Positions 45,603 through 56,622 of a stretch of DNA of 64,000 nt are shown one piece after another. The position numbers were made by a program, and so were the translations under genes. Every line of letters begins with the position of its first letter. Position 1 is the stretch's first letter. The notes beneath the pieces were generated by a model, which had not been told where the DNA came from, did no database searches, and saw only the letters and a program-made list of their open reading frames with translations. Origin of the DNA: Clostridium sp. AF15-31. GTDB lineage: Bacteria; Bacillota; Clostridia; Lachnospirales; Lachnospiraceae. The DNA lies in assembly GCF_003461625.1 (NCBI RefSeq), contig NZ_QTXL01000002.1, forward strand, positions 223,992 to 287,991, read 5' to 3'.

Positions 45603-46915
45603 TCTATCATCTCCCCTGTCAGATCATATTCATTTGCATCTGTGATCCGAACCTGTACAAAGGTGCCGGACATCAGCTCATACGGTGCATCAACAAATAC
45701 CATACCATCTACATCGGGCGCATCCCGATAAGTTCTTCCGACATATACATCGTCTTCTGCAACATAGCCTTCGATCAGTACTGTAAGACTCTTGCCAAGC
45801 AGCTCCTGATTCTTGTCGTATGATACTTCCTGCTGCAATGCCATTATATCATCCCGCCATTTTTCTGCAACCTCATTTTCAATCTGATCAGGAAATGATG
45901 CTGCCGGAGTTCCTTCCTCCGGTGAATATGTAAACACACCCAGGCGGTCAAATTCCGACTCATTCACAAACTCCATAAGCGCTTCATGATCCGCTTCTGT
46001 TTCACCGGGAAATCCTGCGATCAGCGTTGTACGGATCGCAATATCAGGAATCCGGATCCGAAGCTTTGCGATCAATTCTACAATATCCTTTTTACAGGTA
46101 CGTCTTCCCATGCGTCGCAATACAGGATCTTCTGAATGCTGGATCGGTATATCGAGATAATGACAGACTTTTTCTTCCTCCGCGATCGTATCGATCAGCT
46201 CGTCTGTGATCTCCTCCGGATAGCAGTACATCAAACGTATCCACTGGATTTCCTCGATCTTGCAGAGTTCATGTAATAATTTCGGAAGTGTCTTTTCACC
46301 ATACAGATCCACTCCATAGAGTGTTGTTTCCTGTGCAACAAGGATCAGTTCTTTTACTCCCTGTGCAGCAAGCTCTTTTGCAGATGCCAGAAGCTGTTCC
46401 ATCGGAATACTTCTGTACTTTCCTCTGATATATGGAATCGCACAATAAGTACACATCTTGCCACAGCCTTCTGCGATCTTTAAATATGCCATTGAAGCTC
46501 CGGTTGTAACGATACGTCCGCCAACTGCCTCCGGCATATAATTGATATCTGTAACAAAGGAATGTTCTTCTTCAGATCCGATTGCATCCACGATCGCATC
46601 ATAATTTGCAGCTCCGACAATTGTATCAATCTCCGGCAGTTCTGCAAGAATATCGTCCTTATACCGCTGTGACAGGCAGCCGGTAACGATCAGCTTCTTT
46701 AATGATCCTGTCTTCTTCAGCTCTCCGTATTCTATTATCGTATTAATACTTTCTTCCTGCGCATCTTTGATAAATGCACAGGTATTGATAACAACTGCCT
46801 CTGCCTCATGTTCATCATTTGTGATCTCATGTCCTGCCTTATGCAGAAGTCCGAGCATTACCTCACTGTCCACAAGGTTCTTATCGCAGCCCAATGATAC
46901 CATCAATACTTTCAT
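45599..46915 (-). CDS. rimO: Ribosomal protein S12 methylthiotransferase RimO
   Basis: Radical-SAM enzyme adding a methylthio group to an Asp of S12. It is 438 residues: the MTTase N-domain with Fe-S cysteines (SLGCDKNLVDSEVM; NTCAFIKDAQEES; GCLSQRY), the radical SAM motif GCGKMCTYCAIPYIRGKYRS and a C-terminal TRAM domain. LGCDKNLVDSE is typical of RimO rather than MiaB. Confidence 0.95.
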   Translation of the reverse strand: MKVLMVSLGCDKNLVDSEVMLGLLHKAGHEITNDEHEAEAVVINTCAFIKDAQEESINTIIEYGELKKTGSLKKLIVTGCLSQRYKDDILAELPEIDTIVGAANYDAIVDAIGSEEEHSFVTDINYMPEAVGGRIVTTGASMAYLKIAEGCGKMCTYCAIPYIRGKYRSIPMEQLLASAKELAAQGVKELILVAQETTLYGVDLYGEKTLPKLLHELCKIEEIQWIRLMYCYPEEITDELIDTIAEEEKVCHYLDIPIQHSEDPVLRRMGRRTCKKDIVELIAKLRIRIPDIAIRTTLIAGFPGETEADHEALMEFVNESEFDRLGVFTYSPEEGTPAASFPDQIENEVAEKWRDDIMALQQEVSYDKNQELLGKSLTVLIEGYVAEDDVYVGRTYRDAPDVDGMVFVDAPYELMSGTFVQVRITDANEYDLTGEMIE

Positions 46916-46933
46916 ATATGTTCTTTCCTCAGG

Positions 46934-47776
46934 TTATTTTATATTGATCGAATCTACACAGTTATGCATAAGCATTGCGATCGTCATAGGACCAACTCCA
47001 CCCGGTACAGGAGTAATTGCTCCTGCAACCTTGCTTGCTGATTCAAAATCAACGTCGCCGCATAATTTGTTATTCTCATCTCTGTGTATTCCGACATCGA
47101 TCACGGTTGCGCCCTCTTTGATATAGGATGCATCGATCATCTTCGGTCTGCCGATCGCAACTACAAGAATATCTGCACGCTTACATACCTCTTTCAGATC
47201 CTTTGTCTTTGAATGACAGATCGTAACCGTTCCATTCTCGCGTAATAACAGCATAGCCATCGGTTTGCCTACGATATTGCTTCTGCCGATCACGACACAT
47301 TCTTTTCCTGCGATCTCGATTCCGGAACGCTTTAAGAGCTGGATCACACCAGCCGGTGTACAGGATACAAATCCAGGCTGACCGATACTTAATGCTCCAA
47401 CGCTCATCGGATGGAAGCCATCAACATCCTTTAATGGTGAGATTGCTTTAATGATCTTGTCCTCATCGATATGTTTTGGAACCGGAAGCTGTACCAGAAT
47501 TCCATTTACAGCATCGTCCTTATTCAATTTATCGATCAGTTCTAACAGTTCTTCCTCCGTTGTCTCTTCCGGAAGCTCATAAGACAAAGAATCAATGCCG
47601 ATATAGGCACATGCCTTTTTCTTATTGCCGACATATACGGAAGATGCCGGATCATTTCCTACCTGGATAACTGCCAGACAGATCTTTACACCTTTTGCTG
47701 AAAGCTCTGCAACCTGTTCCTTTAATTCATCTTTTATCTGTTTTGATATTGCTTTTCCATCAATCAGTTGAGCCAT
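46934..47776 (-). CDS. folD: Methylenetetrahydrofolate dehydrogenase/cyclohydrolase
   Basis: Interconverts methylene-, methenyl- and 10-formyl-THF. It is 280 residues: SVYVGNKKKACAYIGI with the Lys active site, GILVQLPVPKHIDEDKII, KDVDGFHPMSVG and CVVIGRSNIVGKPMAMLLL. The last signature PVPGGVGPMTIAML is near the end. Start at ATG 47776, about 12 nt after AAGGAGG. It follows fhs in a one-carbon unit that also feeds purH. Confidence 0.96.
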   Translation of the reverse strand: MAQLIDGKAISKQIKDELKEQVAELSAKGVKICLAVIQVGNDPASSVYVGNKKKACAYIGIDSLSYELPEETTEEELLELIDKLNKDDAVNGILVQLPVPKHIDEDKIIKAISPLKDVDGFHPMSVGALSIGQPGFVSCTPAGVIQLLKRSGIEIAGKECVVIGRSNIVGKPMAMLLLRENGTVTICHSKTKDLKEVCKRADILVVAIGRPKMIDASYIKEGATVIDVGIHRDENNKLCGDVDFESASKVAGAITPVPGGVGPMTIAMLMHNCVDSINIK

Positions 47777-47793
47777 ATTTGATTTATTCCTCC

Positions 47794-49464
47794 TTAGAAT
47801 AATCCGCAAATTACACCATCATCATTTACACTGATATTTTCAGCAGCCGGCACCTTAGGCAGACCAGGCATTGTCATAATCGTACCTGTGATTGCGACCA
47901 CAAAGCCGGCACCTGCACTGACATATACTTCACGGATATTAATATCAAATCCTTCCGGTCTTCCAAGCTTCTTTGGATCATCCGAAAGTGAATACTGATT
48001 CTTTGCCATACATACAGGGAAGTTTCCAAATCCCATCTCTTCAATCTTAGCGATCGCACGATCTGCTTCCGGACTGTATGTTACATTTGCTGCACCATAG
48101 ATCTCTGTTGCAATGCATGAGATCTTTTCTTTAATTGACAGCTCATCTTTATATAATACTTTAAAATCACTCTTTTTGTTCTCAAGTGTATTTAATACTG
48201 CATTTGCAAGCTCGATACCGCCTTCGCCGCCTTTTTCCCATACATTTGCAAGAGCGAAATCACAGTTTCTGTCCTTACAGAATTTCTCTACAAACGCAAG
48301 TTCCGCATCTGTGTCTGTGATGAAACGGTTTAAAGTAACGACAACAGGAACCTGATACTTCTGAAGATTCTCGATGTGCTTTTCAAGGTTTACGATACCT
48401 TTCTTTAATGCCTCCAGATTCTCCTGACCAAGCTCTGTCTTCGGTACGCCGCCGTTGTACTTCAATGCCTTTACGGTTGCAACAAGAACAACTGCATCCG
48501 GCTTCAGTCCGTTCATACGGCACTTGATATCAAAGAACTTCTCTGCACCAAGATCTGCTCCGAATCCAGCCTCTGTAATTACATAGTCTGCCAGCTTTAA
48601 TGCTGTTTTTGTTGCGATTACACTGTTACAGCCATGTGCGATATTTGCAAATGGTCCGCCATGCACAAGTGCAGGTGTATGCTCCAACGTCTGGATCATA
48701 TTCGGCTTGATCGCATCCTTTAAGAGTGCAGCCATAGCACCAACCGCTTTCAGATCCTTTGCTGTTACAGGCTCGTTCTGATAATTATAAGCAACAATGA
48801 TCCTGCCAAGTCTTTCCTTCAGGTCATTGAAATCCGCTGCCAGACAAAGGATCGCCATGATCTCTGATGCAACCGTGATCACGAAGCCATCTTCTCTTGG
48901 CACACCATCTACACGCTTTCCAAGTCCGATCACGGTATGACGCAGCGCACGGTCATTCATATCCATACATCTTTTAAATACGATACGGTTCACATCAATG
49001 CCGAGTGCATTTCCCTGATGAATATGGTTATCCATCATTGCTGCAAGCAGATTGTTTGCAGATGTGATCGCATGGAAATCACCAGTAAAATGAAGATTCA
49101 GATCCTCCATCGGTACTACCTGTGCATATCCGCCGCCGGCAGCACCGCCCTTGATACCAAAGCACGGACCAAGTGATGGTTCACGAAGTGCGATAACCGC
49201 TTTCTTGTTCAGTCTGCCCATAGCTTCACCAAGTCCGACTGTGATCGTTGTCTTGCCCTCTCCTGCAGGAGTCGGATTGATTGCTGTAACTAAGATCAGC
49301 TTACCATTCTCATTTTTCTGTACGGAAGCGATCAGCTCATCTGACAACTTTGCTTTATATTTGCCATACATCTCGATATCATCTTCTTTGATGTCAAGCT
49401 TTGCTGCAACCTCCTTTATATTCTTCATCTCTGCCTGCTGTGCAATTTCGATGTCGTTTAACAT
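47794..49464 (-). CDS. fhs: Formate--tetrahydrofolate ligase
   Basis: ATP-dependent formation of 10-formyl-THF from formate. It is 556 residues, the normal length. Signatures: [20 protein letters not shown] (P-loop-like) near 67-86, [20 protein letters not shown] near 95, and [15 protein letters not shown] near 330. Provides the formyl donor for the AICAR transformylase. Confidence 0.97.
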   Translation of the reverse strand: MLNDIEIAQQAEMKNIKEVAAKLDIKEDDIEMYGKYKAKLSDELIASVQKNENGKLILVTAINPTPAGEGKTTITVGLGEAMGRLNKKAVIALREPSLGPCFGIKGGAAGGGYAQVVPMEDLNLHFTGDFHAITSANNLLAAMMDNHIHQGNALGIDVNRIVFKRCMDMNDRALRHTVIGLGKRVDGVPREDGFVITVASEIMAILCLAADFNDLKERLGRIIVAYNYQNEPVTAKDLKAVGAMAALLKDAIKPNMIQTLEHTPALVHGGPFANIAHGCNSVIATKTALKLADYVITEAGFGADLGAEKFFDIKCRMNGLKPDAVVLVATVKALKYNGGVPKTELGQENLEALKKGIVNLEKHIENLQKYQVPVVVTLNRFITDTDAELAFVEKFCKDRNCDFALANVWEKGGEGGIELANAVLNTLENKKSDFKVLYKDELSIKEKISCIATEIYGAANVTYSPEADRAIAKIEEMGFGNFPVCMAKNQYSLSDDPKKLGRPEGFDINIREVYVSAGAGFVVAITGTIMTMPGLPKVPAAENISVNDDGVICGLF

Positions 49465-49575
49465 TTAATATGTCCTCCCTGAGTGTAATTTTATCCTATA
49501 GCAGGTAAAATCTGCCTATGCACGCTATATCCCTTCACCGGCATTTTCCCTGTATAAATATCATTTGAATCTGTA

Positions 49576-52341
49576 TTATAAATTATTATCTATATATTCG
49601 TCAAATTCTTCCTGCGTCATAAGTATCTTTCTTGCCTTTGTGCCCTCCTCCGGACCTACAACCCCGGCACCTGCAAGCTGATCCATGATACGTGCCGCAC
49701 GGTTAAAGCCGATCTTAAACGCACGCTGCAGCATTCCGATCGAGGCCTTTTCTTTATCAATGATAAAGCGTCCGGCTTCTACAAAATAATCATCCTTATC
49801 ACTTCCACCGCTCATACCGGGTGCACCGGCCGCTCCGGTCTGTGTAATAGACTTAGATATATCATCATCATACGTTCCGACACCGTTCTGTTTCTTCAGA
49901 TACTCCACAACGGATGACACTTCTTCATCAGAAACAAAAGCTCCCTGTACACGAACCGGTTTTGGATAACCGGTCGGATAAAATAACATATCACCCTTAC
50001 CGAGAAGCTTCTCTGCACCATTCATATCTAAGATGGTTCTGGAATCTACACCGGATGATACAGCGAATGCAATTCTCGATGGAACATTTGCCTTGATCAG
50101 CCCGGTAATAACATCTACCGATGGACGTTGAGTTGCTATAACCAGATGGATACCTGCCGCTCTGGCAAGCTGTGACAAACGGACAATCGCGTCTTCCACT
50201 TCTCCGTGAGCAACCATCATCAGGTCGGCAAGCTCGTCCACAATCACAACGATCGTCGGCATTTTCTTAAGCTTCTCATCATCTACTGATCCGGAAGCAA
50301 GTGCCTGTTCTACTTTGTCATTATATCCCTGTATATTTCTGACTCCACATTCTGCAAACATCTGATATCTTCTGGTCATTTCCTCTACCGCCCAGTTCAG
50401 TGCACCGGATGCCTTCTTCGGATCGGTTACAACCGGGATCAGCAGATGTGGAATGCCATTATAACAGGCAAGCTCTACCATCTTCGGATCGATCATGATC
50501 AGTTTTACTTCTTCCGGTTTTGCCTTATATAAGATACTCATTATCAGCGTATTGATACAGACCGATTTACCGGAGCCTGTGGCGCCGGCGATCAGCAGAT
50601 GCGGCATCTTGGCTATATCCGTAACAATAACCTGTCCACTGATATCTTTACCGACTGCAAATGCGATGTTGGATTTGGAATTCTTGAAATTATCCGATTC
50701 CACCAGTTCGCGAAATGCAACAATTGAATTTTCTTTGTTTGGTACTTCGATTCCGATCGCTGCCTTGCCGGGGATCGGAGCTTCGATACGAATATCCGCA
50801 GCTGCAAGATTTAACTTGATATCATCGGCAAGACCAAGGATCTTACTGACCTTAACGCCCTGCTCCGGCTGCATTTCAAACCGGGTAACCGCCGGTCCGC
50901 AGCTATAATTTGTGATCGTAACATTAACACCAAAGTTTTCCAATGTATTCTTCAACTTGATCGCTGTAGAACGTACCTGTGCATCCCGGTTCGCATTGTG
51001 ATTCTTCGGCGGCTGTGCCAGAAGATTGGATCCCGGAAATTTATACTTTGCTCCCTCTTTATAGTTCTTCTGTCCGGGCTTGTCTGCCGCCGGTGCATGC
51101 TTCTTCACCGTCTGAGAGTTCTCTGTCTTTCCTGTCACACTGGAAAACGCAGAATCCATATCCGGATCATAATCATCCGGTATCACACTGACAACCTCCG
51201 GATGCTCATTTCCATTGATCGCACCGGAAAGAACATCTTCTTCATCCTCAAATTCTGCATCAAAGATGTCTTTTGTCTGCTGAACAGGAATCTCCTGTGT
51301 ATCACCCATAGGAACTGCCGACGAAACACGGGCTGACGTTTCTACAGGAGCAGGTTCTGATTTTCTCCTGCTCTTTGTAACCGACGTTTTCTTCGCAAAC
51401 GATACCGGTATCTGTTCTTCTCTTTCATCATGAAGTACAATCTTCTCTACATCATTATTAAATGTAAGAAAATCGTCATCCGGTACATTTATTTCATGAA
51501 TCTCATCCTCATTCTCAAAGAAGTCCTTCGCTTTGCCCTTTTGCTTTTCACCGCTTTCATAGACCTTCAGGTTCTCAAGCCTTACCTGGCTGTTTCCGGA
51601 CTTTCCGGACTTTTTCTTATTCTTTTTAACCGGTCTGCACTCCTGCTCCGGTTCTTCATATTCTTCTTCCCTGTAAAAGCTGTTGATCAGATCCTTAAAT
51701 GTATCGATCACTGAGATTCCCGTGATCAGGACAAACATAACAAGCGCACCAAGGATCATTACCAGTGTTACGCCCACGATACCGATCGTATTTCTGAAAA
51801 TAAAGAACAAACCGCCACAGATAATTCCACCGCCCATATGCTCCTTATATCCATCCAGATATAACTGTTTTACAGATAAATAATCGGTTGTGAAGATCAT
51901 CTGGCTGATCATCGATATGATCATCAGAACCACACCGATATAGATTACTTCATTTCTAACCTTTTTATTACCAAGATTGGAAATAATAAATGCCGATGAT
52001 ATAAAAAGATATACCGGAAATATGTATTCGGCAAATCCGATCACACCAAACAGGAAACCGGATATTGCATCGCCGACCTTTCCACATTTGCCAAAGTTAG
52101 CGATCATCAAGAATATGGAAAAAGCAAGAATGACTAACAGGATTACTTCCAGACGTACTTCCCTGTTATCTTCTTCTATCTGTTGTTCCATCTGTTTTTT
52201 TGATGTATTTGGGTTCGATACTGTATTTGACCTTTTAGCTGTACTATTTTTTTTCCCCGTACCATTTTTCCCGGTTCCACCGGTGGCTCTGGTCGTTCCG
52301 TTCTGTTTTGCCGTCCCGTTTTTCTTTCTGGTTTCAGCCAT
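49576..52341 (-). CDS. ftsK: FtsK/SpoIIIE DNA translocase
   Basis: Pumps chromosomal DNA through the division or spore septum. It is 921 residues: a Thr/Asn/Lys-rich start, four membrane helices at about 65-215, an acidic linker to about 420, the RecA-like motor with Walker A GATGSGKSVCINTLIMS and Walker B VVIVDELADLMMV, ATQRPSVDVITGLIKANVP, and the C-terminal gamma winged helix (ASIGMLQRAFKIGFNRAARI). Whether FtsK or SpoIIIE in role is not decided. Confidence 0.95.
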   Translation of the reverse strand: MAETRKKNGTAKQNGTTRATGGTGKNGTGKKNSTAKRSNTVSNPNTSKKQMEQQIEEDNREVRLEVILLVILAFSIFLMIANFGKCGKVGDAISGFLFGVIGFAEYIFPVYLFISSAFIISNLGNKKVRNEVIYIGVVLMIISMISQMIFTTDYLSVKQLYLDGYKEHMGGGIICGGLFFIFRNTIGIVGVTLVMILGALVMFVLITGISVIDTFKDLINSFYREEEYEEPEQECRPVKKNKKKSGKSGNSQVRLENLKVYESGEKQKGKAKDFFENEDEIHEINVPDDDFLTFNNDVEKIVLHDEREEQIPVSFAKKTSVTKSRRKSEPAPVETSARVSSAVPMGDTQEIPVQQTKDIFDAEFEDEEDVLSGAINGNEHPEVVSVIPDDYDPDMDSAFSSVTGKTENSQTVKKHAPAADKPGQKNYKEGAKYKFPGSNLLAQPPKNHNANRDAQVRSTAIKLKNTLENFGVNVTITNYSCGPAVTRFEMQPEQGVKVSKILGLADDIKLNLAAADIRIEAPIPGKAAIGIEVPNKENSIVAFRELVESDNFKNSKSNIAFAVGKDISGQVIVTDIAKMPHLLIAGATGSGKSVCINTLIMSILYKAKPEEVKLIMIDPKMVELACYNGIPHLLIPVVTDPKKASGALNWAVEEMTRRYQMFAECGVRNIQGYNDKVEQALASGSVDDEKLKKMPTIVVIVDELADLMMVAHGEVEDAIVRLSQLARAAGIHLVIATQRPSVDVITGLIKANVPSRIAFAVSSGVDSRTILDMNGAEKLLGKGDMLFYPTGYPKPVRVQGAFVSDEEVSSVVEYLKKQNGVGTYDDDISKSITQTGAAGAPGMSGGSDKDDYFVEAGRFIIDKEKASIGMLQRAFKIGFNRAARIMDQLAGAGVVGPEEGTKARKILMTQEEFDEYIDNNL

Positions 52342-52367
52342 TTTCTTCTCCCACTTACTTACTTAAA

Positions 52368-53243
52368 TTAACGTACAAAATAATAAATGACAGATATCAC
52401 ACCTGCGCATAAACAATAAATGGAATATCCCTTGAATTTATTGTTCTTTACTGATTTCAGCATCACTTTGATACAAAGAAAGCCTACAACGCCCGCAACG
52501 ATCATACCGATCACATAATTCAGGATCTCTGATCCGGTAAGACTTGCACCTGCCAGATCCGGGATCTGAAGAATACATGCTCCAAGAATTGTCGGAATCG
52601 ACATGATGAATGAATATTTTACTGCAAATTCTCTGTTGAATCCACATGCAAGACCTGCTGTGATCGTAGAGCCCGATCTGGAAATACCGGGAAGAGTTGC
52701 AATACCCTGAGCCAGACCGATAAATAACGAATTCTTATATGTAGCCTCTGCCGGTCCTTTATTGCCCTTCTGAACACGATCAGCAATAAATAAAATCACA
52801 GATGTGATACAGAGACAAAATCCCGGAACTAATAAAGTATTTCCGGCATTTTCAATCTTACTCTCAAACGGAAGTGCGATCACCATAGTTACAAGTGTTG
52901 ATAAAATAACAAGCATTACGAATTTACGGTATTCCGTTTCAATGATCTTACGATATGGTTTCTTCTCCTTGGAAAACAGATTTGCAAAAAATCTCCCTAC
53001 ATTGCAGCAGGCAAGACCGATAATCGTAAATCCTTCTACGATCAGTTCAACAATATCCTTCCAATACACAATAAAGATGGCAACCAGTGTGCCAAAATGA
53101 AGCAGGATATCAAACATGATGCCTGTATCTGTATTTACATGAAACATGTTCTTAAAGATTGCGAGATGTCCTGAACTGCTGACGGGAAGGAACTCGGTTG
53201 CTCCCTGAATGATTCCCATAATGATTGATTCTAATAGTGACAT
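52368..53243 (-). CDS. uppP: Undecaprenyl-diphosphatase
   Basis: Membrane enzyme that recycles the lipid carrier of wall synthesis; it also gives bacitracin resistance. It is 291 residues with eight or so helices. Motifs: GIIQGATEFLPVSSSGHLAI near 10-29 and LPGISRSGSTITAGLACGF near 180, the two BacA active-site segments. Start at ATG 53243 after GGAGC. It lies between the TepA-like gene and ftsK. Confidence 0.95.
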   Translation of the reverse strand: MSLLESIIMGIIQGATEFLPVSSSGHLAIFKNMFHVNTDTGIMFDILLHFGTLVAIFIVYWKDIVELIVEGFTIIGLACCNVGRFFANLFSKEKKPYRKIIETEYRKFVMLVILSTLVTMVIALPFESKIENAGNTLLVPGFCLCITSVILFIADRVQKGNKGPAEATYKNSLFIGLAQGIATLPGISRSGSTITAGLACGFNREFAVKYSFIMSIPTILGACILQIPDLAGASLTGSEILNYVIGMIVAGVVGFLCIKVMLKSVKNNKFKGYSIYCLCAGVISVIYYFVR

Positions 53244-53367
53244 AATTGCTCCAATCCGCTGTATAACCAGCACTGTTTTATTGTTTTCTCTATCTATACC
53301 GTTTTTCTATGTACCGGCCAATAGCCGTAAAAAAAACGAACCATCAGCCTATTTTACTATCATTCCA

Positions 53368-54027
53368 TCAATTTATCAAGTCATAGAGTTTGTTTAATGC
53401 AGCCGATATTCCTCCGATCCTGTCAATAATGCCGCATTCGACCGCTTCTTTTCCAACAAGAACCGAACCGATATCTTTGGATAATTCCTGTGTATTGAAC
53501 ATGATCGATCTTAATGAATCTTCACCGATCTTGGAATGACAAGACGTAAACTGTATGATTCGGTCCTGCATCCGTTCGATATATTCGTAATTTTGTCTCA
53601 CACCTAGCACGGTATCGGATACTCTGAGAGGATGCACAACCATCGTTGCTGTCGGTACGATAAATGATACATTACCTGATACCGCAAGCGGCACACCGAT
53701 CGAATGACTCCCTCCAAGCACCAGTGTAACAACCGGTTTGCTGATTGATGCCAGCATCTCTGCTATTGCAAGGCCTGCTTCTACATCCCCGCCTACTGTA
53801 TTTAATAATACGAGTACACCTTTGATGCTTTCGTCATCCTGAACAACCGCAAGCTCCGGCAATATATGCTCATATTTTGTAGTCTTGGTATCGGACGGCA
53901 GACTGACATGTCCCTCAATCTCCCCAATGATATCAAGTAACAATATATTATATTTTTCTTTGTTTCCATTTATGATGATCTGACCATTTTCTACAATGAG
54001 GTCCTGTCTTTTTAATTCCTGATCCAT
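53368..54027 (-). CDS. tepA: ClpP-like serine protease of the TepA family
   Basis: A 219-residue crotonase-fold protease. The ClpP-like nucleophile region is VLGGSHSIGVPLAVSG (Ser near 105) with the His in MVVHPLRVSD near 131 and VNTVGGDVEAGLAIAE before them. TepA of Bacillus (YmfB) is of this type and is a neighbour of spoIIIE, as here with ftsK two genes away. A role in SASP degradation or secretion has been proposed for the family; here the target is unknown. Confidence 0.85.
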   Translation of the reverse strand: MDQELKRQDLIVENGQIIINGNKEKYNILLLDIIGEIEGHVSLPSDTKTTKYEHILPELAVVQDDESIKGVLVLLNTVGGDVEAGLAIAEMLASISKPVVTLVLGGSHSIGVPLAVSGNVSFIVPTATMVVHPLRVSDTVLGVRQNYEYIERMQDRIIQFTSCHSKIGEDSLRSIMFNTQELSKDIGSVLVGKEAVECGIIDRIGGISAALNKLYDLIN

Positions 54028-54118
54028 GTAAACGACTTCCTTTCTTATAGTCAGAAATGTTCCGCCTGTATAAATCGAATATCATTTTTGCTTTTCCATT
54101 CAACCATAACTTTTTTGC

Positions 54119-54161
54119 AAAAAAATAACAGGCAGGAAGATTTTTTCATTTCTTCCTGCCT
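54119..54161 (-). terminator. Terminator after cellobiose phosphorylase
   Basis: A perfect 11-bp inverted repeat, AGGCAGGAAGA (54130-54140) and TCTTCCTGCCT (54151-54161), 34 nt past the GH94 stop; on the minus strand GTTATTTTTTT follows. Confidence 0.93.
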
Positions 54162-54195
54162 ATTGTTTGATACTTTATATGAAATTATTCATAAA

Positions 54196-56592
54196 TTACA
54201 TAACGAGTGTAATCTCATTTACATCATCCAGTTCATCAAACCGAATGTAGTTATCTTCCATTACCTTTCCATTTACAGTCATGCTCTGGCAGCCACTTTC
54301 ATGTCCGTCCGGATTTGTAACATGAATATTTAACTTCTTGCCACGATAGTTCTTTGTGATATTGAACTCTTTCCAGTCAGATGGTACTGCAGGTGCGATC
54401 TTAATTCCGTAGAAATCAGGACGCATACCCATGATACCCTCAACACATCCAACCATACAGGTAGATGCTGTTCCTGTCAGCCAGTGAACATGGGAACGGC
54501 CTTCATAAGGACTTCCAACTGACTCCGTGAACTGACCATGGCAGTAAGGCTCTAACTTACGAACCTCGGCCTTATCATTCATAGATGCCGGTGAACTCTC
54601 GTCAAAGTATTCAAATGCACGATTACCATGTCCCATCAATGCTTCAGCAAGGATGATCCAGCCCTGTGGCTGTGAGAAGATACCTGCATTCTCCTTTGTT
54701 CCTGCATTGAACAGAAGCATTAACGCTCCGTCAAACGCATGTTTCTTATATGGTGGGAACATCAGTCTGACACCATATGGTGTATTTAATTCTCTGTGAA
54801 CAGATTCCAATGCAAGCTCGCTCTGTTCTCTGGTAGCAAGACCGCTGATAACTGCCCATGACTGAGGGTTCAGCCACATACTTGCTTCAGGATCATTCTT
54901 GGAACCGATCACCATACCACCCTCTTTATATCCACGGATATAACGGTCATCTTCCCAGCATTTCTCCTGAATTGTGTTACCCATCTTATACTGGATCTCA
55001 TTGATATAGTCAATATAATCTGCATCGTCTTTTAACTCTGCAAAATACTTAATTACAGTCATTGCATAATAAAGCTGCATTGCTACAAATGTAGATTCTC
55101 CACGCTTGCCAAGTCTTAAGCAGTCATTCCAGTCCGCATGAAGTCCTGCAGGCATTCCATTATCACCCAGACGGTTCATAGAGAAGTCGATTGCTCTCTT
55201 CAAATGCTCGTATACAGTTCCTTCATCCTTATTTGCAAATGGGATAACCTCATCTATAAAGCCGATATTACCTGACTCTGCGATATATTTGTAAATGGTC
55301 GGGAATAACCATAATGCATCATCTGCACGATATGCAGGATGTCCGGTCTCTTTTACATAAGATGGATCATCCGGTGTATCCTCATGACCAGGGTTGTGTG
55401 TGTACTTAACCAGCGGAAGTCCGCCACCATTATCTACCTGAGCGGATAACATGAAACGAATCTTTTCCAGCGCCATTTCCGGTGCAAGATGGATGATACC
55501 CTGAATATCCTGTACGGTATCTCTGTAGCCATAACCGTTTCTCAGGCCACAGTATGTAAAGGATGCAGCTCTTGACCAGATAAAGGTCATAAAGCACTGA
55601 TAAGAATTCCATGTATTGATCATGTTGTTAAATGACTCGCTCGGTGTCTTAACCTGGAAGTTATCTAACTTGCCATGCCAGTAATCGATCAGCTCCTGAA
55701 GCTCTGCAGCACAGGTCTTCTCATCTTCATAGGCTTTCATGATCTCATTTGCTGTAGCTTCATCCTTCATGCCAAGAATAAATGAAAATGTCTTTGATTC
55801 GCCCGGCTCAAGTGTGATCTTTGTCTGAAGTGCACCACAGGAATTCTCGTTATAATTTAATTTATTACCACAGTCACCATTGATAACAGCAACCGGATCA
55901 GCATATGTGTGATACATACCAAGGAATTCTTCTTTATCTCCACAGTAAGAAGCAACTTCACTGCCTGCAAGTCCGAAGAAACGCTTGTTTACAGCATTTC
56001 CATCCACTGAATCATTCACTACATTCTCATTGATCACCTGAAGGATTTTCTGATCTCTGTAGTAGGTTCTTGAAATAAATAATGTATACTGTAAGTTTAC
56101 CTGATCCTGCTCATAGTTGCAGTCGTTTGTAAATTCACAGAAACCGATCGCAGACAGATGTCTGGTCTTATTGGATTTATTTGTAAGAGTTACATTCCAT
56201 ACCTCATGTGTCTTATCCAGCGGTACATAATAAAGTACCTCAGAATGGATACCGGAATAATCTGCCATGATATTGGTATAAGCAGTTCCGTGATGACACT
56301 CGCTCTTGTATTCATTCAGGCTCTTGCCTACCGGCTGCCAGGATGCTGACCAGAAATCTGAAGTATCGTCATCTCTTAAGTATACATATCTTCCCGGCTG
56401 GTCAAAGCTGTTGAAGATGTAACGGATAATTCTTCCGTTCGCACCACTCTTTTCAAAGCTGTAACCACCTGCATTATTGGAGATAATCGCACCATAGGCA
56501 GGCGAACCAAGGTAGTTCGCCCAAGGTGCAGGAGTATCCGGTCTGTCTATTACATATTCTTTTTTGGCTTCATCAAAATGTCCGTATTTCAC
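54196..56592 (-). CDS. GH94 cellobiose phosphorylase
   Basis: Splits cellobiose with phosphate into glucose-1-phosphate and glucose in the cytoplasm, saving ATP. The 798-residue protein matches the cellobiose phosphorylase group: KYGHFDEAKKEYVIDRPDTP near the start, NYLGSPAYGAIISNNAGGYS, a central GYGYRDTVQDIQGI, and the catalytic-acid block HADWNDCLRLGKRGEST near 480. The C-terminal HWLTGTASTCM is typical. I use the GTG at 56592 (AGGAGG 8 nt upstream); the ATG two codons earlier is too close to that site. It sits 30 nt after pnp. No cellobiose transporter is here. Confidence 0.9.
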   Translation of the reverse strand: MKYGHFDEAKKEYVIDRPDTPAPWANYLGSPAYGAIISNNAGGYSFEKSGANGRIIRYIFNSFDQPGRYVYLRDDDTSDFWSASWQPVGKSLNEYKSECHHGTAYTNIMADYSGIHSEVLYYVPLDKTHEVWNVTLTNKSNKTRHLSAIGFCEFTNDCNYEQDQVNLQYTLFISRTYYRDQKILQVINENVVNDSVDGNAVNKRFFGLAGSEVASYCGDKEEFLGMYHTYADPVAVINGDCGNKLNYNENSCGALQTKITLEPGESKTFSFILGMKDEATANEIMKAYEDEKTCAAELQELIDYWHGKLDNFQVKTPSESFNNMINTWNSYQCFMTFIWSRAASFTYCGLRNGYGYRDTVQDIQGIIHLAPEMALEKIRFMLSAQVDNGGGLPLVKYTHNPGHEDTPDDPSYVKETGHPAYRADDALWLFPTIYKYIAESGNIGFIDEVIPFANKDEGTVYEHLKRAIDFSMNRLGDNGMPAGLHADWNDCLRLGKRGESTFVAMQLYYAMTVIKYFAELKDDADYIDYINEIQYKMGNTIQEKCWEDDRYIRGYKEGGMVIGSKNDPEASMWLNPQSWAVISGLATREQSELALESVHRELNTPYGVRLMFPPYKKHAFDGALMLLFNAGTKENAGIFSQPQGWIILAEALMGHGNRAFEYFDESSPASMNDKAEVRKLEPYCHGQFTESVGSPYEGRSHVHWLTGTASTCMVGCVEGIMGMRPDFYGIKIAPAVPSDWKEFNITKNYRGKKLNIHVTNPDGHESGCQSMTVNGKVMEDNYIRFDELDDVNEITLVM

Positions 56593-56622
56593 ACACATAC
56601 CCTCCTGTATATTTTTTGTTTT

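Noticed and set aside
49465-49575. THF riboswitch before fhs
   Set aside because: Only a weak 7-bp stem with a bulge is present; the known conserved bases of the THF riboswitch are not recognisable.
53280-53340. Terminator between the TepA-like gene and uppP
   Set aside because: A T-run is seen, but the GC stem lies on the wrong side of it for minus-strand transcription.
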